Positions 42,428 to 51,692 of a DNA stretch of 64,000 bases are shown piece by piece. The notes under the pieces are model-generated. The model was not told the DNA's origin and searched no databases. It was given only the letters and a program-made list of their open reading frames with translations. The position numbers and the translations under genes are program-made. The stretch covers positions 558,001 to 622,000 of the forward strand of contig NZ_LVYD01000124.1 in the NCBI RefSeq assembly GCF_002077945.1. Direction: 5' to 3'. Position 1 is the stretch's first letter. Each line of letters begins with the position of its first letter. The stretch is from Niastella vici (lineage in GTDB: Bacteria > Bacteroidota > Bacteroidia > Chitinophagales > Chitinophagaceae).

Positions 42428-45079
42428 ATGAACATTGAACAACAACGCCTCAGCAATGCGGCGTGGAAGAAATGGGGCCCCTACCTCAGCGAACGCCAGT
42501 GGGGAACCGTTCGGGAAGATTACAGCCCCCATGGCAATGCATGGGATTATTTTCCGCATGACCATGCCAGAAGCAGGGTTTATCGCTGGGGCGAAGACGG
42601 CATTGCCGGAATAAGCGATGACATGCAACGCATTTGCTTCGCCATTGCCTTGTGGAATGGCAACGACCCCATAATAAAAGAGCGGCTCTTTGGGTTAACA
42701 GGCAACGAAGGCAATCATGGCGAAGATGTGAAGGAGCTGTATTATTACCTCGATAATACGCCCACGCATTCCTATATGAAACACTTATATAAGTATCCGC
42801 AGGCAGCCTATCCGTATGCCCACCTGGTACATACCAACCGCAACCGGTCGAAATATGAAAATGAGTATGAGCTAACCGACACCGGTATATTCAATGAGAA
42901 CAGGTATTTCGATGTGTTCACGGAATATGCCAAGCATGATACTGAAGATATTGCCATTCGTATAACAGTGCATAACCGCGGCCCCGAACCGGCCTATATA
43001 GCTGTATTGCCAACGCTGTGGCTGCGTAATTTGTGGAGCTTTGGATCAATGAAGAAAAAACCGGTCATCCGGAAGCAGGGGCACAGTGACGGTTTTTGCG
43101 TTGCAGACATCATCCACGATCAACCCGGCAATTATCATTTTTATTTCGAGCCCCCCGCCTATACCCTTCTCACGGAAAATGAGACCAATACCGAAAAACT
43201 GTATGGTGTTCCCAATGCAACGCCTTATGTAAAAGATGCGTTTCACACAGCCATACAACAACGACAGTTCGCCTGGCTCGAAGAAAAGAAGGAAGGAACA
43301 AAACTGGCGCCCCTGTACGAATACAATATTCCTGCTCATTCGGCTGTTACCATAAAGCTCAGGTTAAGCAATAAACCCGTTTATAACCATCCATTTGAAG
43401 CGTTTGACGCTTTATTTGACCAACGTATACTCGAAGCGAATGAATTTTATGCAGCGGTAACCGCTACTGATAACAAAGAATTACGCACTATTCAGCGACA
43501 GGCATTTGCGGGTATGCTTTGGAGTAAACAATATTTTAACATCGACATTCCACAATGGCTGCAGGGCGATAAGAACCAGCCCGCCCCGCCGGAAAGCAGA
43601 AAAACCGGCCGCAACCAGCATTGGAATACACTCAACAATGAAGATGTAATATCCATGCCCGATAAATGGGAATACCCCTGGTATGCAGCCTGGGACCTGG
43701 CCTTTCATTGTATCCCATTAAGCATGATAGACCCCCATTTTGCCAAAGAACAACTACTGTTGTTCCTGCGTGAATGGTACATGCATCCCAATGGCCAGTT
43801 GCCGGCTTATGAATGGGCATTCGGCGATGTAAATCCACCGGTTCATGCGTGGAGTTGCTTACAGGTATATAAAATGGAAAAAGAAAAGAATGGCAGGGGC
43901 GATATTGACTTCCTGGAAAAAGCGTTTCAAAAACTGCTGATCAATTTTACCTGGTGGGTAAACCGCAAAGACCATAAAGGCAATAATGTATTTGAAGGCG
44001 GTTTTTTGGGCCTTGATAATATCGGGGTATTCGATCGCAGTAATACCATCCCCGGCGGTGGCACACTGGAGCAGGCCGATGGCACTGCCTGGATGGCGAT
44101 GTATTGCCTGAACATGCTCGAAATGGCACTTGAAATTGCGCAGCACAATCCCAATTATGAAGACGTAACTACCAAGTTCTTTGAACATTTCGTGTATATA
44201 GCCGAATCACTGAACCGTATAGGTGAAAACTGGACGGGCAGCTGGAACGAAGAAGAAGGCTTCTTTTATGATGTGCTGGCCCTGCCCGATGGCCGGTACA
44301 TCCCGGTAAAGGTGCGCAGCCTGGTGGGGTTAACCACTTTGTTTGCCGTATTGGTTTTAAAGAAAGACCTGCTTGAAAAAGTTCCTGAATTTCACCGGCG
44401 GTTAAAATGGTTCCAGCAATACCGGGCAGAAAATGGACAGTACCTGGTGATCGAAGACCTGAAAGAACATGATGATATCTTATTGTCACTCGTTCCCAGG
44501 CAGCGGCTCGAAAAATTACTGCAAGCGTTACTCGACGAAAAAGAGTTCTTAAGCAAGGGCGGCATAAGGTCTGTTTCGAAAATACATGAAGCCGGTTATT
44601 CGGTAAATATAAACGGACAGGAATTTGGATTGAATTACCAGCCGGGCGAAAGCACTACCTCGTTATTTGGCGGTAACAGCAACTGGCGTGGCCCCGTGTG
44701 GATGCCCATGAATTACCTAATCGTGCAGGCATTGCATCAATATTGTGATTATTATAAAGGCGAATGCAATGCGGAATTCCCTACAGGATCGGGAAACAAC
44801 ATGACCTTACGCGAAATAGCGCATGCCATTTCAAAACGACTGATCTCGCTGTTTCAAAAAGACGAAAACGGTGATCGCCCCGTAAATGATCATGCAGCAT
44901 CTTATCGCGATGATCCGCACTTCAGCGACCTGGTATTGTTTTATGAATATTTCCACGGCGATACGGGCCGCGGCGTTGGCGCTTCGCATCAAACCGGGTG
45001 GACGGGCGTAATTGCAGAGTTGATAAACCGGGTTGCCCTATACGAAAACGCCCAGCAACCGGTAATGGAACCGGTATGA
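42428..45079 (+). CDS. GH63-like (MGH1-type) glycosidase
   Basis: The 883-residue protein has no signal peptide and is therefore cytoplasmic. The start (WGPYLSERQWGTVREDYSPHGNAWDYFPHDHARSR) is typical of MGH1-like glucosidases. The (alpha/alpha)6 catalytic part carries WEYPWYAAWDLAFH with the likely acid Asp, and NWRGPVWMPMNY near residue 755. Relatives act on alpha-glucosides such as mannosylglycerate, glucosylglycerate or trehalose-like compounds; the exact substrate is open. Together with the debranching enzyme 22 bp downstream it would free glucose in the cytoplasm. Confidence 0.85.
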   Translation: MNIEQQRLSNAAWKKWGPYLSERQWGTVREDYSPHGNAWDYFPHDHARSRVYRWGEDGIAGISDDMQRICFAIALWNGNDPIIKERLFGLTGNEGNHGEDVKELYYYLDNTPTHSYMKHLYKYPQAAYPYAHLVHTNRNRSKYENEYELTDTGIFNENRYFDVFTEYAKHDTEDIAIRITVHNRGPEPAYIAVLPTLWLRNLWSFGSMKKKPVIRKQGHSDGFCVADIIHDQPGNYHFYFEPPAYTLLTENETNTEKLYGVPNATPYVKDAFHTAIQQRQFAWLEEKKEGTKLAPLYEYNIPAHSAVTIKLRLSNKPVYNHPFEAFDALFDQRILEANEFYAAVTATDNKELRTIQRQAFAGMLWSKQYFNIDIPQWLQGDKNQPAPPESRKTGRNQHWNTLNNEDVISMPDKWEYPWYAAWDLAFHCIPLSMIDPHFAKEQLLLFLREWYMHPNGQLPAYEWAFGDVNPPVHAWSCLQVYKMEKEKNGRGDIDFLEKAFQKLLINFTWWVNRKDHKGNNVFEGGFLGLDNIGVFDRSNTIPGGGTLEQADGTAWMAMYCLNMLEMALEIAQHNPNYEDVTTKFFEHFVYIAESLNRIGENWTGSWNEEEGFFYDVLALPDGRYIPVKVRSLVGLTTLFAVLVLKKDLLEKVPEFHRRLKWFQQYRAENGQYLVIEDLKEHDDILLSLVPRQRLEKLLQALLDEKEFLSKGGIRSVSKIHEAGYSVNINGQEFGLNYQPGESTTSLFGGNSNWRGPVWMPMNYLIVQALHQYCDYYKGECNAEFPTGSGNNMTLREIAHAISKRLISLFQKDENGDRPVNDHAASYRDDPHFSDLVLFYEYFHGDTGRGVGASHQTGWTGVIAELINRVALYENAQQPVMEPV

Positions 45080-45101
45080 AATTCTTAAATTATCATTTAT
45101 C

Positions 45102-47066
45102 ATGCTTTCAATTCCTGCCTCCATTTTACAAAACTATAACGAAGCCATAAGCCATGAATGGCTCGAAACGAACGGGCTCGGCGGCTTCAGCAGTTCATCG
45201 GCGATCCATTGCCACACCCGGCGATATCATGGATTACTGGTTGCTGCAGTGATTCCCCCTGCAGGCAGAATGGTGCTGGTTTCGAAACTGGAAGAAACGA
45301 TCGTAAGTAATGGACAACGTTTTGAATTAGGCGTCAACGATTATGGCGCTGTTATTCATCCAAAGGGGTATAATTATATAACCGGCTTTACAAAAGATCT
45401 CTTCCCTGAATTTAATTATGAAGCAGCTGGCATTCAACTAAAGAAAACGATTGCCATGGTGCATGGGGAGAATACGGTGCTTGTTGCATATAATGTAACA
45501 AAAGCCCCGCAGCCTTTTACCCTGGAATTATTGCCTTTGCTGGCAGCAAGAGGGTACCACAGCCTGCAACATGCCAACGGCGCCATTCCTCATCAGGTAT
45601 TGTTCGACAACAACACATTAAAAGCAAATGCCGTACAGGGAACGCCCGGTATATTTATTAAGGTCCCCGGCAGCACCTGGCAACCCAATACCGGCTGGTA
45701 CTATAATTTTCACTATAATATAGAACAATCCCGTGGGCTCGATTATATAGAAGACCTGTTTACGCACGGCCGTTTCAGTGTACCATTACAACAAGGCGAT
45801 TCACTGGGGATCGTTATTTCAACCGATGATCCCCTTAACAAAAATGCACATGACCTGCTTGAACAGGAAAAAATGCGCCGCCAGGCATTACTGAAAGATC
45901 AGGCTGATAACGAAACCCTGCAACAGCTATTGTTAGCTGCCGACCAATTCATAGTAAAGCGAGGTACCGGTAGCGAAGAAGGTGCCACTATTATCGCCGG
46001 TTATCACTGGTTTACCGATTGGGGGCGCGACACCATGATCTCATTGCCTGGCCTGTGTTTAGCAACCGGCCGCTATGAAGATGCCCGCAGGATCTTACTG
46101 GCCTTTGCCAGTACTATAAGCAACGGCATGCTGCCGAATCGTTTCCAGGATAATGGAGAACCGCCCGAATATAACAATGTGGACGGCACGCTTTGGTACT
46201 TCATTGCCATTTACAGGTATTTGCAGGCCACCAATGACCAGGCCTTTGTTATAACCAGGTTATTACCCGTATTAAAAGACATTATCGACTGGCATTATCG
46301 CGGAACGCGCTATAATATTCATGCAGATGACGATGGATTGCTCTATGCCGGTGAAACCGGCTATCAGTTAACCTGGATGGATGCGAAAATAGGCAACTGG
46401 GTTGTTACACCCCGCATGGGCAAACCGGTAGAGATCCAGGCATTATGGTACAATGCCCTGAACATTTTTGCAGAGCTGCTTGCCCTGAATGATCAACCGG
46501 CAGATGCGGCATTGGTTCGTAACAGCGCAGCCAGGGCAAAAGAAAGCTTCGGGAAAATATTCTGGAATACCAACGGTAATTACCTGTACGATGTTATTGA
46601 TGAACAGGGCCATCCCGATGCTACACTACGTCCCAATCAGCTTTTAGCCATCAGTTTACCATTTCCGTTAGTTGATGATGAAAAAGCGGAAGCGATACTA
46701 TCTATTGTAACAGAAAAATTATATACCCCGGTGGGCATACGTAGTTTGTCGCCCGATGACAGCCGGTATACAGGCGTATACGAGGGCGATCCGTATAAAC
46801 GCGATTCATCGTATCACCAGGGGGCAGCCTGGAGCTGGCTGCTGGGCCCCTATATTGATGTGATCATGAAACTGGATGGTTCGGGCAAAAAGGCATTAAC
46901 TGTAATTAATAATTTCCTTTATCACCTGCAGGAAGGATGCCTGGGCAGCATTGCCGAAATATTTGATGCCGACAAACCCCACCGGCCGAAGGGATGTGTA
47001 GCACAAGCCTGGGGCGTAGCAGAAATATTGCGGGTGATAAAAGAATACAGGTTACTGGAAAAATAA
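45102..47066 (+). CDS. Amylo-alpha-1,6-glucosidase (glycogen debranching type, GH133)
   Basis: This 654-residue cytoplasmic enzyme has an N-terminal GDE domain (EWLETNGLGGFSSSSAIHCHTRRYHGLLVAA) and a C-terminal (alpha/alpha)6 domain with GYHWFTDWGRDTMISLPGL and DGTLWYFIAIYRY. These are signature blocks of archaeal/bacterial debranching enzymes, including the D-W-G-R-D acid region. It removes 1,6-linked glucose from glycogen-type limit dextrins. No glycogen synthase or phosphorylase is in the window. Confidence 0.92.
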   Translation: MLSIPASILQNYNEAISHEWLETNGLGGFSSSSAIHCHTRRYHGLLVAAVIPPAGRMVLVSKLEETIVSNGQRFELGVNDYGAVIHPKGYNYITGFTKDLFPEFNYEAAGIQLKKTIAMVHGENTVLVAYNVTKAPQPFTLELLPLLAARGYHSLQHANGAIPHQVLFDNNTLKANAVQGTPGIFIKVPGSTWQPNTGWYYNFHYNIEQSRGLDYIEDLFTHGRFSVPLQQGDSLGIVISTDDPLNKNAHDLLEQEKMRRQALLKDQADNETLQQLLLAADQFIVKRGTGSEEGATIIAGYHWFTDWGRDTMISLPGLCLATGRYEDARRILLAFASTISNGMLPNRFQDNGEPPEYNNVDGTLWYFIAIYRYLQATNDQAFVITRLLPVLKDIIDWHYRGTRYNIHADDDGLLYAGETGYQLTWMDAKIGNWVVTPRMGKPVEIQALWYNALNIFAELLALNDQPADAALVRNSAARAKESFGKIFWNTNGNYLYDVIDEQGHPDATLRPNQLLAISLPFPLVDDEKAEAILSIVTEKLYTPVGIRSLSPDDSRYTGVYEGDPYKRDSSYHQGAAWSWLLGPYIDVIMKLDGSGKKALTVINNFLYHLQEGCLGSIAEIFDADKPHRPKGCVAQAWGVAEILRVIKEYRLLEK

Positions 47067-47089
47067 AATAACCTCAAACATCTTTCAAC

Positions 47090-48670
47090 ATGATTAACCA
47101 TTATGATATCGTTATTATTGGAACGGGTAGCGGCGGTAGTACGATGGCGTATAAACTGGCTGCCAGTGGAAAAAAGGTCCTGATACTCGAAAGAGGCGGT
47201 TTCATTCCTAAAGAAAAAGAAAACTGGGATGCGCACGAAGTGGTAACACAAGGCCGTTACCGGCCCAACGACGTTTGGTACGATCAGGACGACAAGCCCT
47301 TTAAACCATTCATTCACTACAATGTAGGCGGCAATAGCAAAATGTATGGCGCCGCCCTGTTCCGGTTCCGCGAAAGCGATTTTGAGACAGTACAGCATTT
47401 CGGTGGCGTGTCACCAGCCTGGCCATTGACCTATGCGGTGTATGAACCCTATTATACCCAGGCAGAAGCTTTATACAGCGTGCATGGCAAAAGAGGTGTT
47501 GATCCTACAGAGCCGCCGGCAGGCAGCGAATACCCGTTGCCGCCATTACCGTATGAACCTTTGATCCAGGACCTCAATGCAAATATGCAACAGATCGGTT
47601 TGCATCCTTTCCCCCTGCCCATGGGCATCAAACTGCCGCAGGATCTTTCAAAAACAGAAGCACCGGTGATGCTGGAAAATTTTGATGGATTTCCCGATCC
47701 TACCGACAGCAAGGCCGATGGTCAGATCATGGCCCTGCGCCCTGCCCTGCAACATAAACACGTTACGTTAGTAACGCATGCCTACGTGCAAAAACTGGAA
47801 ACCAATGAAAGCGGCACCCGCGTTACCAGGGTGATCGCGGAGGTAAAAGGCGAAAGCACCGTATTTCATACAGATCTTGTTATCATTGCCTGCGGCGCCG
47901 TAAACAGTGCCGCGCTTATGCTGAGAAGCGCTAATGACAAACATCCCAACGGCCTGGCCAATTCATCGGGACAGGTGGGCAGGAATTTAATGCTGCACCA
48001 CAACGGGTGTTTAGTGGCTTTTACAAAAGCGCCCATCAATGATTGTGTTTTTCAGAAAAGCCTGGGCCTGGCCGATTTTTATCATAATGCCGGTGACAGT
48101 GAATTTCCATTAGGTGAAATTCAGTTGATGGGGAGAAATGATCCCGATACTATTTTATGGCTGGCTGAAAAAATTTATCCGGGTACGCCCTATTCTGCAT
48201 TAAAACAGATGACCCTTGATTTTTGGCTTACAGCCGAAGACCTGCCTTCCCCCGAAAACCGGGTAACTATAACAAAAGATGGTCACATAAAAGTATATTA
48301 TCACCGCAATAATTATACTGCGTACGAACGGTTAAAAGAAAAACTGAAAGAAGTGATGCAGCAGGTAGGTGAACTGGACGATCGTTTTAAAGACCTGCAG
48401 TGGGCAGGATATGATCTGGATATCAGTGGCATGAGCCACCAGAACGGCACCCTTCGTTTTGGCGTGGATCCCCGAACCAGTGTGCTCGATCTCAACTGTA
48501 AAGCCCACGACCTCGATAACCTGTATGCAGTGGATGCCAGCTTCTTTCCAAGTTGCGGCGCCTTCAATCCTTCCCTCACCATTGCAGCAAATGCATTGAG
48601 GGTAGGCGATCATCTTTTGCAGGATGTATTACAGGTAGCCCCGGTAAAAAAACAATTCGTAAAAGCATAA
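47090..48670 (+). CDS. GMC family FAD oxidoreductase
   Basis: The 526-residue protein has the ADP-binding fold DIVIIGTGSGGSTMAYKLAASGKKVLILERG, the GMC signature region (YNVGGNSKMYGAALFRFRESDF; ACGAVNSAALML) and the C-terminal block DASFFPSCGAFNPSLTIAANALRVGDHL with catalytic-type Asn; HQNG upstream supplies a His. There is no signal peptide, and no gluconate-dehydrogenase gamma or cytochrome subunit is adjacent. It probably oxidises an alcohol or sugar and passes electrons to an unknown acceptor, possibly through the membrane genes at 51034-53607. Confidence 0.88.
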   Translation: MINHYDIVIIGTGSGGSTMAYKLAASGKKVLILERGGFIPKEKENWDAHEVVTQGRYRPNDVWYDQDDKPFKPFIHYNVGGNSKMYGAALFRFRESDFETVQHFGGVSPAWPLTYAVYEPYYTQAEALYSVHGKRGVDPTEPPAGSEYPLPPLPYEPLIQDLNANMQQIGLHPFPLPMGIKLPQDLSKTEAPVMLENFDGFPDPTDSKADGQIMALRPALQHKHVTLVTHAYVQKLETNESGTRVTRVIAEVKGESTVFHTDLVIIACGAVNSAALMLRSANDKHPNGLANSSGQVGRNLMLHHNGCLVAFTKAPINDCVFQKSLGLADFYHNAGDSEFPLGEIQLMGRNDPDTILWLAEKIYPGTPYSALKQMTLDFWLTAEDLPSPENRVTITKDGHIKVYYHRNNYTAYERLKEKLKEVMQQVGELDDRFKDLQWAGYDLDISGMSHQNGTLRFGVDPRTSVLDLNCKAHDLDNLYAVDASFFPSCGAFNPSLTIAANALRVGDHLLQDVLQVAPVKKQFVKA

Positions 48671-48686
48671 CCGCGCGTTCAATTTT

Positions 48687-49040
48687 ATGGAACTGGAACA
48701 AACTGCCAAACTGTGTACCATATATGTAGGGCATGCAGTAGAAACACTGGCTGCCTTTATCATTGGTTTAGCTGTTGTTAAAGTGATGTGCCACTACACT
48801 CTCACCCTCTTTTCAAAAAAGGGCTCTTTTTCAAAAGAAGCCATCCGGGTACAGTTTGGCAGCTCGGTAGCCGTTTCACTTGAAATGCTACTAGGAGCCG
48901 ATGTGCTTGCTACGGCAGTAGCGCCGGGCTGGGATGCCATTGGTAAACTGGCTGCCATAGCCGTGATAAGAACAGCATTGAATTATTTTCTGGGAAAGGA
49001 ATTAAATCATATGCCTGCTACCCCTGAAAATTATCAATGA
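48687..49040 (+). CDS. DUF1622 membrane protein
   Basis: The 117-residue protein has three predicted helices (VETLAAFIIGLAVVKVM, VAVSLEMLLGADVLATAV, LAAIAVIRTALNYFL) and the conserved DUF1622 stretch R-V-Q-F-G-S-S-V-A-V-S-L-E-M-L-L-G-A-D. The function is unknown. Its stop overlaps the annotated start of the aquaporin gene (ATGA), which indicates translational coupling. Confidence 0.9.
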   Translation: MELEQTAKLCTIYVGHAVETLAAFIIGLAVVKVMCHYTLTLFSKKGSFSKEAIRVQFGSSVAVSLEMLLGADVLATAVAPGWDAIGKLAAIAVIRTALNYFLGKELNHMPATPENYQ

Positions 49041-49891
49041 GCGTCGCTTATTTGACAAACCGCTTTCCGTTCATTTTATTCCTTTGTATTATGAGAGCAA
49101 TGCCAATACAGGTAAGAACCGGCAGTACCGGTTTCGTGCAACTGAAAGCATCGTTCAGGAAAAACTGGATGCACTACCTGCAGGAAGCGTTGGGTTTGGC
49201 GATATTTATGATATCGGCCTGTTTTTTTAGCGTGATGCTGTATGCAACCGGTTCGCACTGGCACCAGGTCATTCAGAACAACTTTACCATCTCAATGATC
49301 ACCGGCTTGCTAATGGGGTTTACAGCGCTGATCATTTTCTATTCGCCGTTTACCGCGCCTTCGGGGTCGCATATAAACCCGGCGGTAACCCTCACGTATC
49401 TGCGTCTTGGAAAAATGTGCCGGTACGATGCCCTGTTCTATATCTTTTTCCAGTTCATAGGCGGAACGATTGCTGTTTACCTCATGCAATTTGTAATGGG
49501 CAATGAATTAACCGATGCACCGGTTCGTTCTGCAGTGACAATTCCCGGTAAAGCCGGTTTATGGGCTGCCTGCGCCATGGAATTTTCAATAGCATTTGTA
49601 ACCATGACCATTGTGCTTTTTACGTCTGCCAGTAACCAATTAAAAAGATACACCAGGCTCTTAGCCGGTTTGCTGGTATGCCTCTGGGTGATAGTGGCCG
49701 GGCCGGTATCGGGTTTTGGGATGAACCCGGCCCGATCATTCGCCAGCGCTTTACCAGCCCACATCTGGACCGCCTTCTGGATCTATTTATTAATGCCCAT
49801 AGCAGGCATGCTAGGTGCCGCAGAATTGTTTCTGTGGTTAAACAGTCCTTCCCCTGTTCGTTTTCACCGCCATTCACGATTCATTAAATAA
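49037..49891 (+). CDS. Aquaporin / glycerol facilitator (MIP family)
   Basis: This 284-residue, six-helix channel has both NPA boxes: SHINPAVT (114-116) and GFGMNPARSF (230-232), the latter with the conserved Arg of the selectivity filter. The start at 49037 overlaps the DUF1622 stop; an alternative ATG at 49091 would remove 18 residues (…RFPFILFLCI) that look unlike a MIP N-terminus. It may move water or small polyols produced or consumed by the neighbouring sugar enzymes. Confidence 0.9.
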   Translation: MSVAYLTNRFPFILFLCIMRAMPIQVRTGSTGFVQLKASFRKNWMHYLQEALGLAIFMISACFFSVMLYATGSHWHQVIQNNFTISMITGLLMGFTALIIFYSPFTAPSGSHINPAVTLTYLRLGKMCRYDALFYIFFQFIGGTIAVYLMQFVMGNELTDAPVRSAVTIPGKAGLWAACAMEFSIAFVTMTIVLFTSASNQLKRYTRLLAGLLVCLWVIVAGPVSGFGMNPARSFASALPAHIWTAFWIYLLMPIAGMLGAAELFLWLNSPSPVRFHRHSRFIK

Positions 49892-49896
49892 CCAAT

Positions 49897-50904
49897 ATGA
49901 AACGCATTCTTATAATTGCCTGCATAACCCTTATACATTGGGCCGCTTTTGCACAGGTAAAACAAGTAGACGCCATTGGCTTTACCGTAAAAGATATGAA
50001 CCGGTCGGTAAAATTTTACAGTGAAGTGCTCGGCTTTAAAAAAATTTCCGACAAACTGGTTTCCGGCGCCGCTTACGAAAACCTGCAGGGATTGTTTGGA
50101 TTACAAATGCGTATCGTACGCCTGAAACTGGGCGATGAGTGTATTGAACTCACAGATTATTTAACTGCCGGCGGACGCAGCATACCGGAAGATCAGCACA
50201 GCAATGACCTGTTCTTTCAGCATATAGCCATCGTGGTAAGCAATATGGAAAAAGCATTTCAGCAGTTACAAAAGCACAATATCGAATTTGTAAGCACAGC
50301 GCCCCAAACCTTACCGGTCACCAATTTGGCGGCAGCGGGTATAAAAGCATTCTATTTTCATGACCCCGATAACCATAACCTTGAGCTGATCTATTTCCCA
50401 AAAGGGAAAGGGCAGCCCAAATGGCAACAGCAAAATGGTAAATTGTTCCTGGGTATTGACCACACAGCCATTGGCGTAAGTAATACAGCAGACAGCCACC
50501 GGTTTTACCACGACATATTGGGCATCGATAAAAAAGGGGAAAGCTGGAATAAAGGAACTGAGCAGGAACACCTGAATAATGTAGCCGGCGCCTCCCTGCA
50601 TATTACAGGGTACAGGGCGGCAAAAGGCCCCGGTATTGAATTCCTGGAATACCTGGCGCCGGGCCCGGGCAGGCCTTATCCGGCCGACTCAAGAACTGAT
50701 GATTGCTGGCACTGGCAAACTACCCTGATAGTAAAGAACATAGCGCAATTATACAAACAGCTTCAATCGGAAAATTATAAAATTCTCTCCAGCCAGCTCG
50801 TTCAACTGCATACCCCGGATGGTAAAATCGCCAACGCCTTTATTGTGCGCGATCAGGATGGCCATGCCATGCTGCTGATGGAAGAACTGCCGCAAACACC
50901 GTAA
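49897..50904 (+). CDS. Secreted double VOC (glyoxalase-fold) protein
   Basis: The protein (335 residues) has a signal peptide (ILIIACITLIHWAAFAQ). Two VOC modules sit at ~25-165 (VDAIGFTVKDMNRSVKFYSEVLGF…FYFHDPDNHNLELIYFP) and ~185-330 (IDHTAIGVSNTADSHRFYHDILGI…RDQDGHAMLLMEE). Likely metal ligands are present in each (H/E in HNLE; H in DHTAIG and HAML). It could be a dioxygenase, lyase or isomerase of the periplasm; the reaction is not deducible. It starts six bases after the aquaporin stop and closes that run of genes. Confidence 0.85.
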   Translation: MKRILIIACITLIHWAAFAQVKQVDAIGFTVKDMNRSVKFYSEVLGFKKISDKLVSGAAYENLQGLFGLQMRIVRLKLGDECIELTDYLTAGGRSIPEDQHSNDLFFQHIAIVVSNMEKAFQQLQKHNIEFVSTAPQTLPVTNLAAAGIKAFYFHDPDNHNLELIYFPKGKGQPKWQQQNGKLFLGIDHTAIGVSNTADSHRFYHDILGIDKKGESWNKGTEQEHLNNVAGASLHITGYRAAKGPGIEFLEYLAPGPGRPYPADSRTDDCWHWQTTLIVKNIAQLYKQLQSENYKILSSQLVQLHTPDGKIANAFIVRDQDGHAMLLMEELPQTP

Positions 50905-51033
50905 TAATTGGCCATTCATATTTTTTTCTGACATTTGTATTGATCCTCTACCACTCCGTCAACTACCCGACATTCCCGGTTTTATTTAATTAGTTGCTTT
51001 GCAATAAGATCCTTGCACTCAATAAATAGCACT

Positions 51034-51246
51034 ATGGTTATTTCAATAGTATTGATTTTGATAGTGACCTATCTCGCCTGCGGACTATTATTCGCGATCC
51101 CCTTTGTAATAAAAGGAGTTGATAAAATCGACGAAGCAGCCAACGGCGGCAGCATTGGGTTTCGCATCATCATCATTCCCGGCGCCATGGTGTTCTGGCC
51201 ATTATTATTAAAAAAATGGATAAAACAGGGAGGGCATAAAAAATGA
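51034..51246 (+). CDS. Small membrane protein, first of the heme-b/Rieske set
   Basis: Start at the ATG 51034 (70 residues); a longer frame would need a TTG at 51013. Two hydrophobic segments (VISIVLILIVTYLACGLLFAIPFVI and FRIIIIPGAMVFWPLLLKKWI) flank a short polar loop. No family is recognised. It overlaps the next gene by four bases (ATGA), so it is part of the same unit. Confidence 0.75.
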   Translation: MVISIVLILIVTYLACGLLFAIPFVIKGVDKIDEAANGGSIGFRIIIIPGAMVFWPLLLKKWIKQGGHKK

Positions 51247-51689
51247 TAAAGCCATTACGAAAAAGGCATTTGCAAATATGGACCGCCCTGGCGGTCTTAT
51301 TGCCTTTAGGTATTATTGGCGCCCGCATCGCCACACCAAAATTCCCGGCGCAAACGTTGCTGCAGCCCGATGCGGCAAAGCCATTGCCTGATATACTGAA
51401 GCAAAGGGAGAAAGATAATTATATAGTTTTTATTCGCAGTAACCCACAGCGTTCGGCCTTTCAACTCGAATGGCTCAATAAAAACCCATTGACCTGGCCA
51501 TCAGCTACCATTTACAAGGTTCCCAAAGGAAGCAGCGTAAACAAAGGCATATTAATAGGCAGGATAGAATCGCGCGGAACATACCGGTTTACCGTTGACG
51601 CTGCTTTTGAACCGGAAAAACTTTCTACAGCTCAACTCATTCTCTACGATTTTATCCATGAGCAAATTATTGACACCATAAATTTTTAA
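51243..51689 (+). CDS. Membrane-anchored protein of unknown function
   Basis: The 148-residue protein has one N-terminal helix (IWTALAVLLPLGIIGARIA) and then a periplasmic-type domain of mixed strands (DNYIVFIRSNPQRSAFQLEWLN…ILIGRIESRGTYRFTVD…LILYDFIHEQIIDTINF). There is no Cys and no heme-binding CxxCH. Overlaps on the 5' side (4 bp) and a 3-bp gap on the 3' side show tight coupling to the heme-b/Rieske gene. Confidence 0.75.
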   Translation: MIKPLRKRHLQIWTALAVLLPLGIIGARIATPKFPAQTLLQPDAAKPLPDILKQREKDNYIVFIRSNPQRSAFQLEWLNKNPLTWPSATIYKVPKGSSVNKGILIGRIESRGTYRFTVDAAFEPEKLSTAQLILYDFIHEQIIDTINF

Positions 51690-51692
51690 GCT

